Notes: generated by a model not told the origin, from the letters alone. A stretch of 64,000 nucleotides of DNA from Sulfuracidifex tepidarius (GCF_008326425.1 NZ_AP018929.1:1688875-1752874); one strand, 5' to 3'. Shown: positions 9,608-18,491, counted from the first letter of the stretch. A program made the numbers and translations.

Positions 9608-10741
9608 ATGTACGAATTATCAAAAGAAGTGGAGGAATACCAAGCAAAAGTAAGAGAATATTCACAGACTGTAGTTAAAGACTATGCCAAGCATATGGAC
9701 GAAACTAACGATGGAGGAGAGAAGATAGTCCAAGATATGGGGCAAAGAGGATTGTTAGGAATGAAGATACCACCAAGCTTTGGAGGATTGGGACTGGGCG
9801 AAACTGCCTTTGCAATAGCTACAGAGGAGCTTGGCGCAGAAAGTGGAGGGGCTTCTCACAGTCTTCATACGCAACTCAATGCTCTTCAGCTTTTACTTTC
9901 GGTAGGAGGAGATAGTGCTAAAGATTGGATAGAGGCAGGAAATAAAGGGAAGGAGATATACGCTGTAGCTTTAACAGAACCAGCAGCTGGATCAGACTTA
10001 GGAGCATTTCAAACCACTGCTAAACCCGATGGCAATGAGCTTCTAATAAACGGTGAAAAGATTTTCACGAGTGCTGGATCTTTCTCAACTAAGATGGTGG
10101 TTTTGGCTAGGACTAGCGGGAATGTAGGCGATAAACAAGGAGTTTCACTTCTTCTTATTGATTCCAAAACCCCAGGGGTAGAAGTGCATAAGCTTGACTT
10201 AATGGGAATAAGGGGGGCAGGAGTATCATATGTTAAATTCAATAACGCTAGAGTCCCTAAAGACTCTATAATAGGAAAGGAAGGTGACGCATACAAAGGA
10301 GCTATAAAAGCTTTGATGGTGAGCAGAAACGGATACGCTGGAATAGCTGTGGGAATAGCCAGAGGTTCATTGGATGAAGCAGTTAACAGAGCTAATGCCA
10401 GAAAGCAATTCGGTAAAGCATTAATTGACCAGGAATGGATAGGTTTCAATCTAGCTGACGCTTTCATAAAAGTAGAAGCCGCGAGGCTTCTTACAATGAG
10501 AGCTGCATATCTCTTCGATAAGGGAAAGGAGGCACTCTCAGAGGCTTCCATGGCAAAGTATTACGCTGCTACAGTGTCTGCAGAGATATCTAGGCTTGCG
10601 TTACACATCTACGGTGGCCATGGGCTTACTAGAGGATCAAAGGTAGAGAGACTTTACAGAGACTCCAAAGTAATGGAGATAGCAGAGGGCACTAATGAGA
10701 TGCAACTTATGGGAGTATCCAGAATGCTAAGAAAACAATGA
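9608..10741 (+). CDS. Acyl-CoA dehydrogenase
   Basis: An FAD-dependent acyl-CoA dehydrogenase of 377 residues, a standard length. The N-terminal helical domain contains GLLGMKIPPSFGGLGLGE. The middle beta domain has the flavin-binding ALTEPAAGSDLGAFQT and the INGEKIFTSAG segment. The C-terminal helical domain has RKQFGKALID, LHIYGGHGLTR and the catalytic-base region EIAEGTNEMQ. It probably acts in fatty acid or branched-chain amino acid oxidation; chain length preference cannot be read from the sequence. It stands alone between two tRNA-Lys genes and is leaderless, with a TATA-like box at about 9581-9588. Confidence 0.9.
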   Translation: MYELSKEVEEYQAKVREYSQTVVKDYAKHMDETNDGGEKIVQDMGQRGLLGMKIPPSFGGLGLGETAFAIATEELGAESGGASHSLHTQLNALQLLLSVGGDSAKDWIEAGNKGKEIYAVALTEPAAGSDLGAFQTTAKPDGNELLINGEKIFTSAGSFSTKMVVLARTSGNVGDKQGVSLLLIDSKTPGVEVHKLDLMGIRGAGVSYVKFNNARVPKDSIIGKEGDAYKGAIKALMVSRNGYAGIAVGIARGSLDEAVNRANARKQFGKALIDQEWIGFNLADAFIKVEAARLLTMRAAYLFDKGKEALSEASMAKYYAATVSAEISRLALHIYGGHGLTRGSKVERLYRDSKVMEIAEGTNEMQLMGVSRMLRKQ

Positions 10742-10798
10742 AGAAAATATTTATCTTATTTTTAAAGTAATTTTCAATATACAATGATTTTTTACTAG

Positions 10799-10846
10799 TA
10801 GCATTAAAGTCTTCTAGCATTACAAGTTTCTAGCATTAAGTTTAAA
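10799..10846. repeat. Three 16-bp direct repeats before tRNA-Lys(TTT)
   Basis: The octamer TAGCATTA recurs at 10799, 10815 and 10831, exactly 16 bases apart, and the eight bases after each copy are partly alike (AAGTCTTC, CAAGTTTC, AGTTTAAA). The array ends in TTTAAA (10841-10846), the probable TATA element of the tRNA gene at 10870. It could be a regulator site array or a short duplication. Confidence 0.6.
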
Positions 10847-10869
10847 TTCGTTCAAGAAAGAAAAGGTTT

Positions 10870-10964
<95 letters not shown>

Positions 10965-11040
10965 CTCCAGCTTTTCTATCTTGATAATATCGTTTTCCTA
11001 TTCAGTTAGCTTTTTAAGATCTAAGATCTTCTTTGATAAA

Positions 11041-11099
11041 GTAGGGGTATCTAGTCCTCAGACTGCCCCTTAGAGGGTTGAGTGAGGAGGACTTCCTGC
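11041..11099 (+). ncRNA. Candidate structured RNA or leader before pibD
   Basis: A GC-rich 59-base stretch in AT-rich surroundings that can fold as a nested hairpin. GTAGG (11041-11045) pairs with CCTGC (11095-11099) with one wobble. AGTCCTC (11053-11059) pairs with GAGGACT (11087-11093). CCCT (11067-11070) pairs with AGGG (11074-11077). A TATA-like CTTTTTAAG near 11010-11018 would start transcription at about 11040. I cannot assign it to a known RNA family. It could be a small RNA or a 5' leader controlling pibD, which starts 11 bases later. Confidence 0.4.
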
Positions 11100-11109
11100 C
11101 GTGATTTGG

Positions 11110-11832
11110 ATGGATGCGCTGAATATTTTGCAAGTTCTTCTTTCTCTAGTAATGCTTGCACATACTTCATATCTTGACATAAAATATAGAGAGGTGAATC
11201 CGCTAATATGGGTTTTTTACTCTCCTCTAGTTATATTTGGTTTCTTAAATTTTCATTATCTTAATTTATTTCTCTTCGCATATTCATATATAATTACATC
11301 GATAGTAATACTAGTCTTTTACTATCTATCACTTTTAGGTGGAGCTGATCTATTTCTTTTAATAATACTCAACCTAGCAAACGCACATATGAACACATTG
11401 ATGGGAGATTCATTTCTAATCAGTGAAGGAATAGAGCCATTAATCGTTCTTATATACTCACTAGTTCCAATAACCATAGCTGGCCTCATAAATGTATTAA
11501 GAAATTATAGATATACCCCACAAAACTTTAATCTAAAAAATAGGCTTCTTCTAGCCTTTTCAGGAAAACAAATCACAGTAAAAAAATTTCTGGGTAGTAA
11601 ATTTGTATTTCCTCTAACAGAAATTGATCCTGAAGGGAAAAAGCAAATTAGGCTTTCCTTCTCTATAGATGAAGACGATTCGGAATGGAGGAAAAAATTC
11701 AAGGAACTCTTAGACAGTGGAGTCTTAAGAGAGGAAGATAAAATATGGGTAGCATGGGGAGTTCCTGTAATTCCCTTTATACTCCTGGGTTATTCTGTAC
11801 TTTTGATTATAGGTTTTCCTCCTTTTTTATAG
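11110..11832 (+). CDS. pibD: Class III signal peptidase (prepilin/prearchaellin peptidase)
   Basis: A polytopic membrane aspartic protease that cleaves the class III signal peptides of archaellins, pilins and sugar-binding proteins. The two catalytic aspartates lie in SYLDIKYREV and in the GGAD motif. With the ATG at 11110 they fall at residues 23 and 80, matching my recollection of the numbering in Sulfolobus PibD, which is why I prefer it to the GTG at 11101. Hydrophobic helices occupy the first 125 residues; a long basic cytosolic region and a C-terminal hydrophobic segment follow. The 240 residues are slightly longer than I recall for PibD. Likely substrates include UpsA and UpsB encoded at 24889 and 25336. 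Confidence 0.86.
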   Translation: MDALNILQVLLSLVMLAHTSYLDIKYREVNPLIWVFYSPLVIFGFLNFHYLNLFLFAYSYIITSIVILVFYYLSLLGGADLFLLIILNLANAHMNTLMGDSFLISEGIEPLIVLIYSLVPITIAGLINVLRNYRYTPQNFNLKNRLLLAFSGKQITVKKFLGSKFVFPLTEIDPEGKKQIRLSFSIDEDDSEWRKKFKELLDSGVLREEDKIWVAWGVPVIPFILLGYSVLLIIGFPPFL

Positions 11833-11883
11833 AATTAATTGATAAAGGCGTTTAAAAGGAAATAGAGTGTAATTAATGATGCA

Positions 11884-12783
11884 TTGTTTATTTCGGAAAT
11901 TTCGATCGTGGGGAAAAAAGGAAGTGCGACTTTCAAGAGTGTGTTTGAAATAATGGATGATCTAGGATATCTCATAACTTATCCTACGAAAGCGAACGTT
12001 ATTATAGTAATAGGTTCGACAGAAACCGCAATAAAATATTTCAATAAACTAAATCGACGAAAAAATCGTATTCTGATATCAATTTCAGAAGATGGATCTT
12101 ATGTCATTCCTTTGATAGGAGAGACCAGAGGTGGTTCACTGTTAGGTAGTATGATCTCGGATTTACTAGGGGCAGAACTTGTATTGACTTCGTTTTTCTC
12201 TCAGAATGTAATATCTACCCTGGATGAATTTTTATGGGTAAATGGACTAAAAATAATTAACCCAGAGACTAAATCTGCTGTTAATAGAACTTTGAGGGAA
12301 GAGAAAAAAGTAAGGATATTAGTGGATTGCAAATGCATGGAGCTAAAAATAAATGATGGATTTGAAATAGTGAAAGAGCTAGATAAAGCTGATATAATAG
12401 TAACTAAAGATTACGAGAAGTACATTGGTACTGGTAAGGCTATATTAAAGCCCAGGGAGATACTATTTCCTATCTGGTTTACTAATTCAACCCCACTAGA
12501 GACCATAATATATTCTATTTTCACTACTATGAAGTCTGCCTTCCTCTTTGAAAAAAGGGTAGATAAGCTATTCGTTCCTCAGCATACAAATATGAAGTTC
12601 CTTGATGGAATAACCCATGTATTAAGAACTGACGTATGCAAGCTCGATGTTGAAATGTACACCACAGACGAGAATGATTACATGGAATTATGTTCTCATA
12701 TTCTCTCTAGAAATGGGGGGAAACTATTGCTTAAACCAAAGAAAAGAGCCATGGGAGTGATAACCTGCTTAGGTATCAAGTAG
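11884..12783 (+). CDS. CbiG-like protein (divergent cobalamin biosynthesis)
   Basis: A 299-residue protein. The segment IPLIGETRGGSLLGSMISDL resembles the CbiG N-terminal motif in which a GG pair precedes an alanine/leucine helix. CbiG opens the delta-lactone of cobalt-precorrin-5A in anaerobic B12 synthesis. The C-terminal part does not show a clear CbiG C-domain to my eye, so function may differ. The start is a TTG at 11884, supported by a TATA-like GTTTAAAAG box at 11849-11857; nearby ATGs at 11876 and 11879 are out of frame. The next gene, 10 bases downstream, is BtuF-like, which supports a corrinoid link. Confidence 0.45.
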   Translation: MFISEISIVGKKGSATFKSVFEIMDDLGYLITYPTKANVIIVIGSTETAIKYFNKLNRRKNRILISISEDGSYVIPLIGETRGGSLLGSMISDLLGAELVLTSFFSQNVISTLDEFLWVNGLKIINPETKSAVNRTLREEKKVRILVDCKCMELKINDGFEIVKELDKADIIVTKDYEKYIGTGKAILKPREILFPIWFTNSTPLETIIYSIFTTMKSAFLFEKRVDKLFVPQHTNMKFLDGITHVLRTDVCKLDVEMYTTDENDYMELCSHILSRNGGKLLLKPKKRAMGVITCLGIK

Positions 12784-12793
12784 GTAGGGTTCA

Positions 12794-13606
12794 ATGGAAA
12801 CCAAGAGAGTCTATAATCCCTTATTAGACGAGAGAATTCTCCTTCCCTTGAGAATATCAAAAATAGTGTCTCTTGATCCCGGAGCGACAGAGACAATATT
12901 TATGTTAGGTCTTGGTCATCTCGTTAAGGCTACTGACGCATTCAGCTATAGACCACCAGAGGCAAAGGCCCTTCCGAAGATAGGAAGTTACACTCACGTA
13001 AATTACGAAATGCTTGATCAGATATCCCCAGACGTGATCCTTACATCCTATGGTGCTCAAAAGAATCTCGTGAAGAAGCTCATTGAAGAAGGCTATGCTG
13101 TTTATCCTCTTCCAGTCCCTTATAGTTTGAATTCTATCCTTGACAATGTGATACTCATTAGCAACGTTTTGAACGCCCAGCATCTAGCTATGAACCTGCA
13201 AAGGAAGCTAGTTTCAATTATTAGTCAATACACATGTTTCTTGAGGAAGAGTGTAAAAGTATACGTAGAATTTGACCTGGGTGGCCCCATAACCATCGGT
13301 TATCCTACTCACGTGACTCACGCACTTCACATTTTAGGTGTTAGGAATGTCTTCGATAATTATTATGATGCGTATTTTGAACCAGATTATGATGTCCTAC
13401 GTAGATCAGATCCAGATATTGTGATTTATGAACCCAAGAGGCTTACAGAAAATGAGAAGGTAAGGTTCATAGACAGCATCAAGAAAAGGAATTTAGATTT
13501 TCTTTTAGATAAAAAAATAGTTTTCTCTTCGGGTGACTTCTTAGCCCATCTTGGACCAAGTTTCATTACTCTGGGCTTACCATGGCTAGCGTCTGTTCTT
13601 TCTTAA
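12794..13606 (+). CDS. BtuF-like substrate-binding-fold protein, no signal peptide
   Basis: A 270-residue protein of the helical-backbone metal receptor (TroA/BtuF) superfamily. It shows the typical opening IVSLDPGATETIFMLGLG, then LPKIGSYTHVNYEMLDQISPDVILTSY in pieces, and a C-terminal lobe. Binding proteins of this fold normally deliver corrinoids or metal chelates to ABC transporters and carry a signal peptide or lipobox. None is visible here, so it may act in the cytosol. It follows the CbiG-like gene by 10 bases. Its 3' end overlaps the convergent membrane-protein gene by 21 bases. Ligand cannot be read from sequence. Confidence 0.65.
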   Translation: METKRVYNPLLDERILLPLRISKIVSLDPGATETIFMLGLGHLVKATDAFSYRPPEAKALPKIGSYTHVNYEMLDQISPDVILTSYGAQKNLVKKLIEEGYAVYPLPVPYSLNSILDNVILISNVLNAQHLAMNLQRKLVSIISQYTCFLRKSVKVYVEFDLGGPITIGYPTHVTHALHILGVRNVFDNYYDAYFEPDYDVLRRSDPDIVIYEPKRLTENEKVRFIDSIKKRNLDFLLDKKIVFSSGDFLAHLGPSFITLGLPWLASVLS

Positions 13607-14137
13607 GGAGATAAGGAATAGAATTAGTCCGATTATAGCCAGTACTGCGCCTAACGACATTCCTATTTCTAGTACGGTCTGGTATATTCCTAAACCTGAG
13701 TAAAACCTATTTATGAAGGATCCCTGGAAAATTCCATAAGTAAATCCTACGTTGTAACTGTTATTTGAAGTATCTAAAAGATAGATGGAGTACTTCCCAG
13801 GAGGCAGAGTCTCAGTAAAGTCTATGGCATTAGTTAGAGAATTTCCATTTCCTACTACAGTAACATTCACTTTATCGTTTTGATCATCTATAAATGCGAT
13901 TAACGTGTTATCGTCTTTAGTAACGTTTATGTTAGCTACGAGAACCCCTTTCCCTGGCGTCAGGCTAATTTCTTTAAAATTTGAATGAAAAGTGTTCTCA
14001 ACTGTGGCATAGCTAGGATAATAGAAAGGTAATGATAATTCTAATCCTAACAGGACTAGGAATATTAGGACTCCAACCCCGAGCAGTTTAAGCCCAGATG
14101 ATCTATCTTTATTATCAAACCTTATAAATCTCTTCAA
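13586..14137 (-). CDS. Hypothetical membrane protein with exported beta-rich domain
   Basis: A 183-residue protein with one hydrophobic helix near residues 17-36 and another near 156-177. Between them lies a polar, beta-rich region with several N-x-S/T glycosylation sequons, suggesting exposure outside the membrane. I recognise no enzymatic motif. The only available start is a TTG at 14137, preceded directly by an in-frame stop. It is divergent from cimA with about 20 bases between the start codons. Confidence 0.6.
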   Translation of the reverse strand: MKRFIRFDNKDRSSGLKLLGVGVLIFLVLLGLELSLPFYYPSYATVENTFHSNFKEISLTPGKGVLVANINVTKDDNTLIAFIDDQNDKVNVTVVGNGNSLTNAIDFTETLPPGKYSIYLLDTSNNSYNVGFTYGIFQGSFINRFYSGLGIYQTVLEIGMSLGAVLAIIGLILFLISLRKNRR

Positions 14138-14156
14138 TTACATTCACCTATGTTCG

Positions 14157-15740
14157 GTGTTCAAGAAATCCGTTGTTGAGGTATTAGATACAACATTAAG
14201 AGATGGTTCTCAGACAGCCAATATAGGTTTTACTTTAAAGGATAAGATACGAATAGCCCAGGAGCTAGATCAGTTAGGGATAGACTACATAGAAGGCGGA
14301 TGGCCTGGATCGAATCCAAAGGACAAGGAGTTCTTCATGAAAATGAAGGATATATCTCTATCTAGAGCAAAGATTGCTGCATTCGGAAGCACGAGAAGAA
14401 AAGGGATAAGACCTGAAGATGACGTGTCTCTAAATTCAATTTTGGAAGCAGACGTTGATGTGGCAGTACTTTTTGGAAAGTCATGGGACCTCCATGTAAG
14501 AGATGTCATTAAGTCGAGTCTAGAGGAGAACCTGGAAATAGTATACGATAGTATACATTATCTAAAAGAGCATGGATTAAAAGTCATTTTTGATGCAGAA
14601 CATTTCTATCAGGGCTATAAGGATAACAGAGAGTATGCAATGAATGTACTGAGAAATGCTGAGAAAGGAGGTGCAGACGTCATAGTATTAGCCGATACAA
14701 ATGGAGGAACTACGCCTATTGAGGTGTTCGAAGTAACTAAGAATGTTAGAGAAAATATATCCTCTAGGCTGGGAGTCCATATGCATAACGACATAGGATG
14801 TGCTGTAGCGAATTCTTTACTAGCTTTGAGTGCTGGAGCCACGCATGTACAAGGCACTGTAAACGGGCTAGGGGAGAGAACTGGTAATGCAGATCTTATA
14901 CAAATATTGCCTACAATATACTATAAAATGAAAATGATGGTTCTAAATGGAGAAGAAAGTATGAAAAAACTGAAGCAAGTCTCCAAGTTGGTTTACGAAC
15001 TAGCTGGGATCAATCCTAATCCTTATCAACCTTATGTGGGAGAGAACGCTTTTACTCATAAGGCAGGAGTTCACGTCGATGCAGTAATAAAAGTTCCTAG
15101 AGCGTATGAGCATTTAGACCCGACTCTTGTTGGGAATAACAGAAAATTTGTGATATCAGAATTATCTGGTACATCTAATCTTCTAACATATCTGAAGAAT
15201 ATAGGAATAGAGATAGACAAGAAGGATCCGAAATTGAAGAAAGCACTTGAATTGATAAAGGAGAAAGAGAACATGGGATACAGCTTTGACATAGCCCCGT
15301 CTTCCGCTGTGCTCATAGCTATGAAAGCTTTAGGCATTTATTATCCATTTATAAAATTAGATTACTGGAAAGTGATAGGAGAAAATAGTGGTATGTCTAT
15401 AGCGGTAGTTAAGGTCAATTCTAACTTAGAAGTATCAGAAGGTGTAGGTCCAGTTCATGCGCTTGACAAAGCGATAAGGTCTGCTCTAGTTAAAGTGTTC
15501 CCAGAAATAGCTTCAATAAGACTTACAGATTATAGAGTAATTTTGCCAGGAGAAGTAAAGAATACAGAGAGTTTAGTAAGAGTGACTATAGAATTTTCTG
15601 ATGGTACGAACATGTGGAAAACTGAGGGCGTTTCAACGAATGTGATTGAGGCTTCTGTAATAGCCTTAATAGATGGGCTAGACTACTACCTCCAAGTTAA
15701 TAAGAAAATAAAAGGAGCTCTCTCTTCTTTAGAAGTGTGA
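14157..15740 (+). CDS. cimA: Citramalate synthase (isopropylmalate synthase family)
   Basis: A 527-residue alpha-isopropylmalate/homocitrate synthase family enzyme. The start VEVLDTTLRDGSQT, the YIEGGWPGSNPKD segment, HMHNDIGCAVAN and GTVNGLGERTGN match the citramalate-synthase subfamily, which condenses pyruvate and acetyl-CoA in the threonine-independent isoleucine route. The C-terminal third is the LeuA allosteric domain, so feedback control is likely. The start is the GTG at 14157; the ATG at 14150 is out of frame. TTATAAAT at 14122-14129 is the probable TATA box. A role as homocitrate synthase for lysine is less likely given the subfamily features. Confidence 0.82.
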   Translation: MFKKSVVEVLDTTLRDGSQTANIGFTLKDKIRIAQELDQLGIDYIEGGWPGSNPKDKEFFMKMKDISLSRAKIAAFGSTRRKGIRPEDDVSLNSILEADVDVAVLFGKSWDLHVRDVIKSSLEENLEIVYDSIHYLKEHGLKVIFDAEHFYQGYKDNREYAMNVLRNAEKGGADVIVLADTNGGTTPIEVFEVTKNVRENISSRLGVHMHNDIGCAVANSLLALSAGATHVQGTVNGLGERTGNADLIQILPTIYYKMKMMVLNGEESMKKLKQVSKLVYELAGINPNPYQPYVGENAFTHKAGVHVDAVIKVPRAYEHLDPTLVGNNRKFVISELSGTSNLLTYLKNIGIEIDKKDPKLKKALELIKEKENMGYSFDIAPSSAVLIAMKALGIYYPFIKLDYWKVIGENSGMSIAVVKVNSNLEVSEGVGPVHALDKAIRSALVKVFPEIASIRLTDYRVILPGEVKNTESLVRVTIEFSDGTNMWKTEGVSTNVIEASVIALIDGLDYYLQVNKKIKGALSSLEV

Positions 15741-16642
15741 ATTGGGATCCTGGAGGAGCTTCACAAAATAGAAGCAAGTTTTATGTTCTGATGAGGTTTC
15801 TAAGGATAGAGCAAACTCTTTTTAGCTTGCCTATGGCTTACCTAGGCGCTTTTGTAGTTTTAAGAAGAATACCTTCAATATATGATTTAGTTTTGATTTT
15901 CTCAGCTCTATTCTTTCTAAGAATAGCTGGTATGACTAACGATAATCTAGCTGATAGGGAAATAGATTCACGCAATCCAAGAACCCGTACTAGACCACTA
16001 GTTACTGGAGTGATATCTGTAAGTGAAGCGAAGGTCATGATAATCATTGGACTAATAGGCTTCTTTGTTTCTGCATATCTAGTTAATTTTTGGGCTTTCC
16101 TCCTTTCTCCTATAGTCGCAGCTGTCGTAATGACTTATCCTTATATGAAAAGATTTACAGCGTTTGCAAACTATCATTTAGCTTCTATACAGGGGATAGC
16201 AGTATTTAGCGGTGCTGTAGCAGTATTAGGGCAAGTGTATAATTCTTTACCACAAATTATTTACGATGTTCCATGGCTTTTCGTACTGTCCACAATATTC
16301 TGGGCACTGGGATTCGATCTTTATAACCATATTCCAGACGCAGAATTCGACAGTCAATTAGGTCTTCACAGCTTTGCTGTGATGTTGGGTAGTAATGCTT
16401 TGAAATTCGCCGGACTTAATCAGGTAGGCTCAGTCGTACTAGCTTTCTTTGCAGACTATTTATATAATCTAGGTCCAATAGGCTTTCTGTCAACAATTCT
16501 TCATGGAATTATAATGGCATATGCTTACTATTTGGCTTCTAGAGGAGATTTTGGAAGAGCGTTTTATTATAACATTTATTCTTCTATAGTTCTTGGTTTA
16601 GGCGTTGACATAGACATAGCTTTAGGAATACCCTTTTTATAA
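15737..16642 (+). CDS. ubiA: UbiA-family prenyltransferase
   Basis: An integral membrane prenyltransferase of 301 residues with about eight hydrophobic helices. It carries the two aspartate-rich motifs of the family: NDNLADREID in the first half and DLYNHIPDAEFD in the second. These bind prenyl diphosphate through magnesium. It probably prenylates a quinone ring precursor, such as caldariellaquinone or a menaquinone-like compound, or another aromatic acceptor. Its GTG start overlaps the cimA stop (GTGA), so the two are co-transcribed. Confidence 0.82.
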   Translation: MNWDPGGASQNRSKFYVLMRFLRIEQTLFSLPMAYLGAFVVLRRIPSIYDLVLIFSALFFLRIAGMTNDNLADREIDSRNPRTRTRPLVTGVISVSEAKVMIIIGLIGFFVSAYLVNFWAFLLSPIVAAVVMTYPYMKRFTAFANYHLASIQGIAVFSGAVAVLGQVYNSLPQIIYDVPWLFVLSTIFWALGFDLYNHIPDAEFDSQLGLHSFAVMLGSNALKFAGLNQVGSVVLAFFADYLYNLGPIGFLSTILHGIIMAYAYYLASRGDFGRAFYYNIYSSIVLGLGVDIDIALGIPFL

Positions 16643-16833
16643 CCCGTAATGTTCTACATAGTTATATATCTAGTCATATAAAAATTAATTTCTATTTCTT
16701 AAGTACAGAGATAGATATAATTAGAAATAATTAAGTATAATAATACTTAGTTTTGTTGATCCTGAAAGTTAAGGCAATTTGAAACGTAGACTAGAAAAGA
16801 GAAACTACTTTAACCCCTTCACTATTATATATG

Positions 16834-16910
16834 TTCTAGAGATATCTAGGGTCCCTTCAGGCGTAAGCCCCCTGAATACCCCCGGGTCCCTAGGTATCTC
16901 TCTAGAGTCT
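16834..16910. repeat. Long GC-rich inverted repeat / hairpin
   Basis: Left arm TCTAGAGATATCTAGGGTCCC (16835-16855) is matched by right arm GGGTCCCTAGGTATCTCTCTAGA (16884-16906, given here only as a location) with few mismatches. Inside, TTCA/TGAA and GGC-GTAA-GCC form a second hairpin with a GNRA-type loop (about 16856-16876). It lies between convergent ubiA and the FAD oxidoreductase gene and covers the last codons of the latter. It may be a structured RNA, a terminator for both genes, or a MITE-like insertion. I see no second copy in the window. Confidence 0.6.
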
Positions 16911-17786
16911 ATATAGGAATCCCATATTTCCTTTACTAGAGACGTAATGTTTCTCGATGAATCTCTTCATCAATGCCCTTACCCTCGATGTCTTTACGCT
17001 TTCAAAGTTTCCTCCCCAAGGTATATCACTTCTAAAATGTATAGCTTTCCCTCTTCCGGTATCTATTATATTTATTAATATAGGTTTAAAATTATCCTTA
17101 GTTTTCCCGCTTAGATGTTTACCGATGAAAACTCCGCTGCGCATAGCAAGCTCTCCCGTTCTGGGCCATTTTCTTATTAAATCTCCTACGGCATAAATAT
17201 CCTTTTTTATCTCAAAATTGGTTTTATAGTCGAACTCTCCTACTTCCTCCAGAGGCTGGCATTCTGGAATTACGTCATCAGCATTCTCTACTATCTTTAT
17301 TTGAGCTTTCTCCATCTCTTCTTTGACCACGGAGCTAATGTTCTTTCCTGCCCAATTGAGTAGATCCCCTGAATAACTCACGTTCTTCCCGAGTCTCTTA
17401 AGGTAAAATGCCAACTGAATTGCTACAATTTCATCTCTCCAAGATTCTGGTTGTATCGATAGATTGTCTTTTTTAAACAGAGTATCTATAGATTTAATTA
17501 TCTTACCCTTGTTACATCCTAAGGCAATGATCATAGCATCAGGATTATCAGTTGTTCCATCACTGAACTTAACCTCTTTCCTTTCGATATCAATTTCTTT
17601 TACTTCATTGATATTCACAAAGTTTATATTGCTAATGTAATTTGCCCCGTTAATTATGTGCTGTAAGTAAGCAGTGTAGAAAGTAAACTTATTGGAATTA
17701 GATATTAATTTTTTATTAATATTTGCATTTAAATTATAAAAAGCATTTAGGCCAGAATATCCTCCGCCAAGTATCGTAACTCGCAT
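16902..17786 (-). CDS. FAD-dependent pyridine nucleotide-disulfide oxidoreductase family protein
   Basis: A 294-residue flavoprotein. The N-terminal dinucleotide-binding motif is ILGGGYSGL, and the C-terminal FAD motif is IYAVGDLIRKWPRTGELAMRSG in part. The layout resembles type-2 NADH dehydrogenases and sulfide:quinone reductases, but it is shorter than both and I see no conserved redox cysteine pair, so substrate is unknown. I chose the internal ATG at 17786, right before the Rossmann motif, over an upstream start at 17834. It lies next to the UbiA gene, so a quinone link is possible but unproven. Confidence 0.65.
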   Translation of the reverse strand: MRVTILGGGYSGLNAFYNLNANINKKLISNSNKFTFYTAYLQHIINGANYISNINFVNINEVKEIDIERKEVKFSDGTTDNPDAMIIALGCNKGKIIKSIDTLFKKDNLSIQPESWRDEIVAIQLAFYLKRLGKNVSYSGDLLNWAGKNISSVVKEEMEKAQIKIVENADDVIPECQPLEEVGEFDYKTNFEIKKDIYAVGDLIRKWPRTGELAMRSGVFIGKHLSGKTKDNFKPILINIIDTGRGKAIHFRSDIPWGGNFESVKTSRVRALMKRFIEKHYVSSKGNMGFLYRL

Positions 17787-17828
17787 TTCCAGATAGCTTA
17801 TATTATAGTTCCTTCTTCTTTTGAAGTT

Positions 17829-18491
17829 GTGCAACTAAAAATAGGCTATTCTGACGATGAAGAACTAAAGCCGATAATTCCGTTACTTGAGGGTGAAGTA
17901 CAAGGGGAAATAGAAATAATTCCTGTTAAAATTAGGACGGATGAGCTCAAGTTCAAGTTGAATGATTTAGATCTGTCATTTATTCCTTTACCTATTATTA
18001 ACTTTGTAAATAATATAAAGATAGTGACTAATGGAGCTGTAGTTGTTGAAACACTAGGTCTTAAAAAACTAAATGATAGTCCAGAAATATCAAGCGTATG
18101 TGTTAAAGGAAGTAACTCAACAGAGTATTATTTGTTAAGGCTTTTATTACCTCAGAAGATTCAACCAGTTGTTTCAGACCAATGTAAAGGAGATTCGATA
18201 ATAGCATTTGAGAACTACGATGTTTCTCTGGACTCTATTTGGAGAAGATATTGCCCCTCATGCCCTTTAGTGCTTAACGTGATAGGGTCTTCTAGGCTAG
18301 ATTCATCAACTTTAGCTAAGGTTAAAGTTTTATTTAGAGAATCAGCTAAATTTCAGGAAGAGAAGGGTATAGTAACTAAGTACTCTAAAGAACTCGGATT
18401 GAAGGGAAGGGAAGCCATAAGGACCTTCTTCGATCTATGCAATAAAAAGAAGATTTGTAATATAGATTTTAGAAATATAGAGATTTTTTAA
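17829..18491 (+). CDS. Substrate-binding-fold-like hypothetical protein
   Basis: A 220-residue soluble protein opening with MQLKIGYSDDEE and the phrase LDLSFIPLPIINF, reminiscent of type-2 periplasmic-binding folds such as MqnA/MqnD. A Sulfolobales family of this kind (I believe DUF3834, not verified) is the best guess. It has five cysteines, two in the segment RYCPSCP. The GTG start is supported by TTATATTA (17798-17805), 27 bases upstream. It is divergent from the FAD oxidoreductase gene. Confidence 0.5.
   Translation: MQLKIGYSDDEELKPIIPLLEGEVQGEIEIIPVKIRTDELKFKLNDLDLSFIPLPIINFVNNIKIVTNGAVVVETLGLKKLNDSPEISSVCVKGSNSTEYYLLRLLLPQKIQPVVSDQCKGDSIIAFENYDVSLDSIWRRYCPSCPLVLNVIGSSRLDSSTLAKVKVLFRESAKFQEEKGIVTKYSKELGLKGREAIRTFFDLCNKKKICNIDFRNIEIF

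Noticed and set aside
10009-10551. 180-residue minus-strand open frame
   Set aside because: Antisense to the acyl-CoA dehydrogenase gene, whose motifs are clear throughout.
14150-14152. ATG as the start of cimA
   Set aside because: It is in a different frame and reaches a stop after a few codons; the GTG at 14157 opens the real frame.
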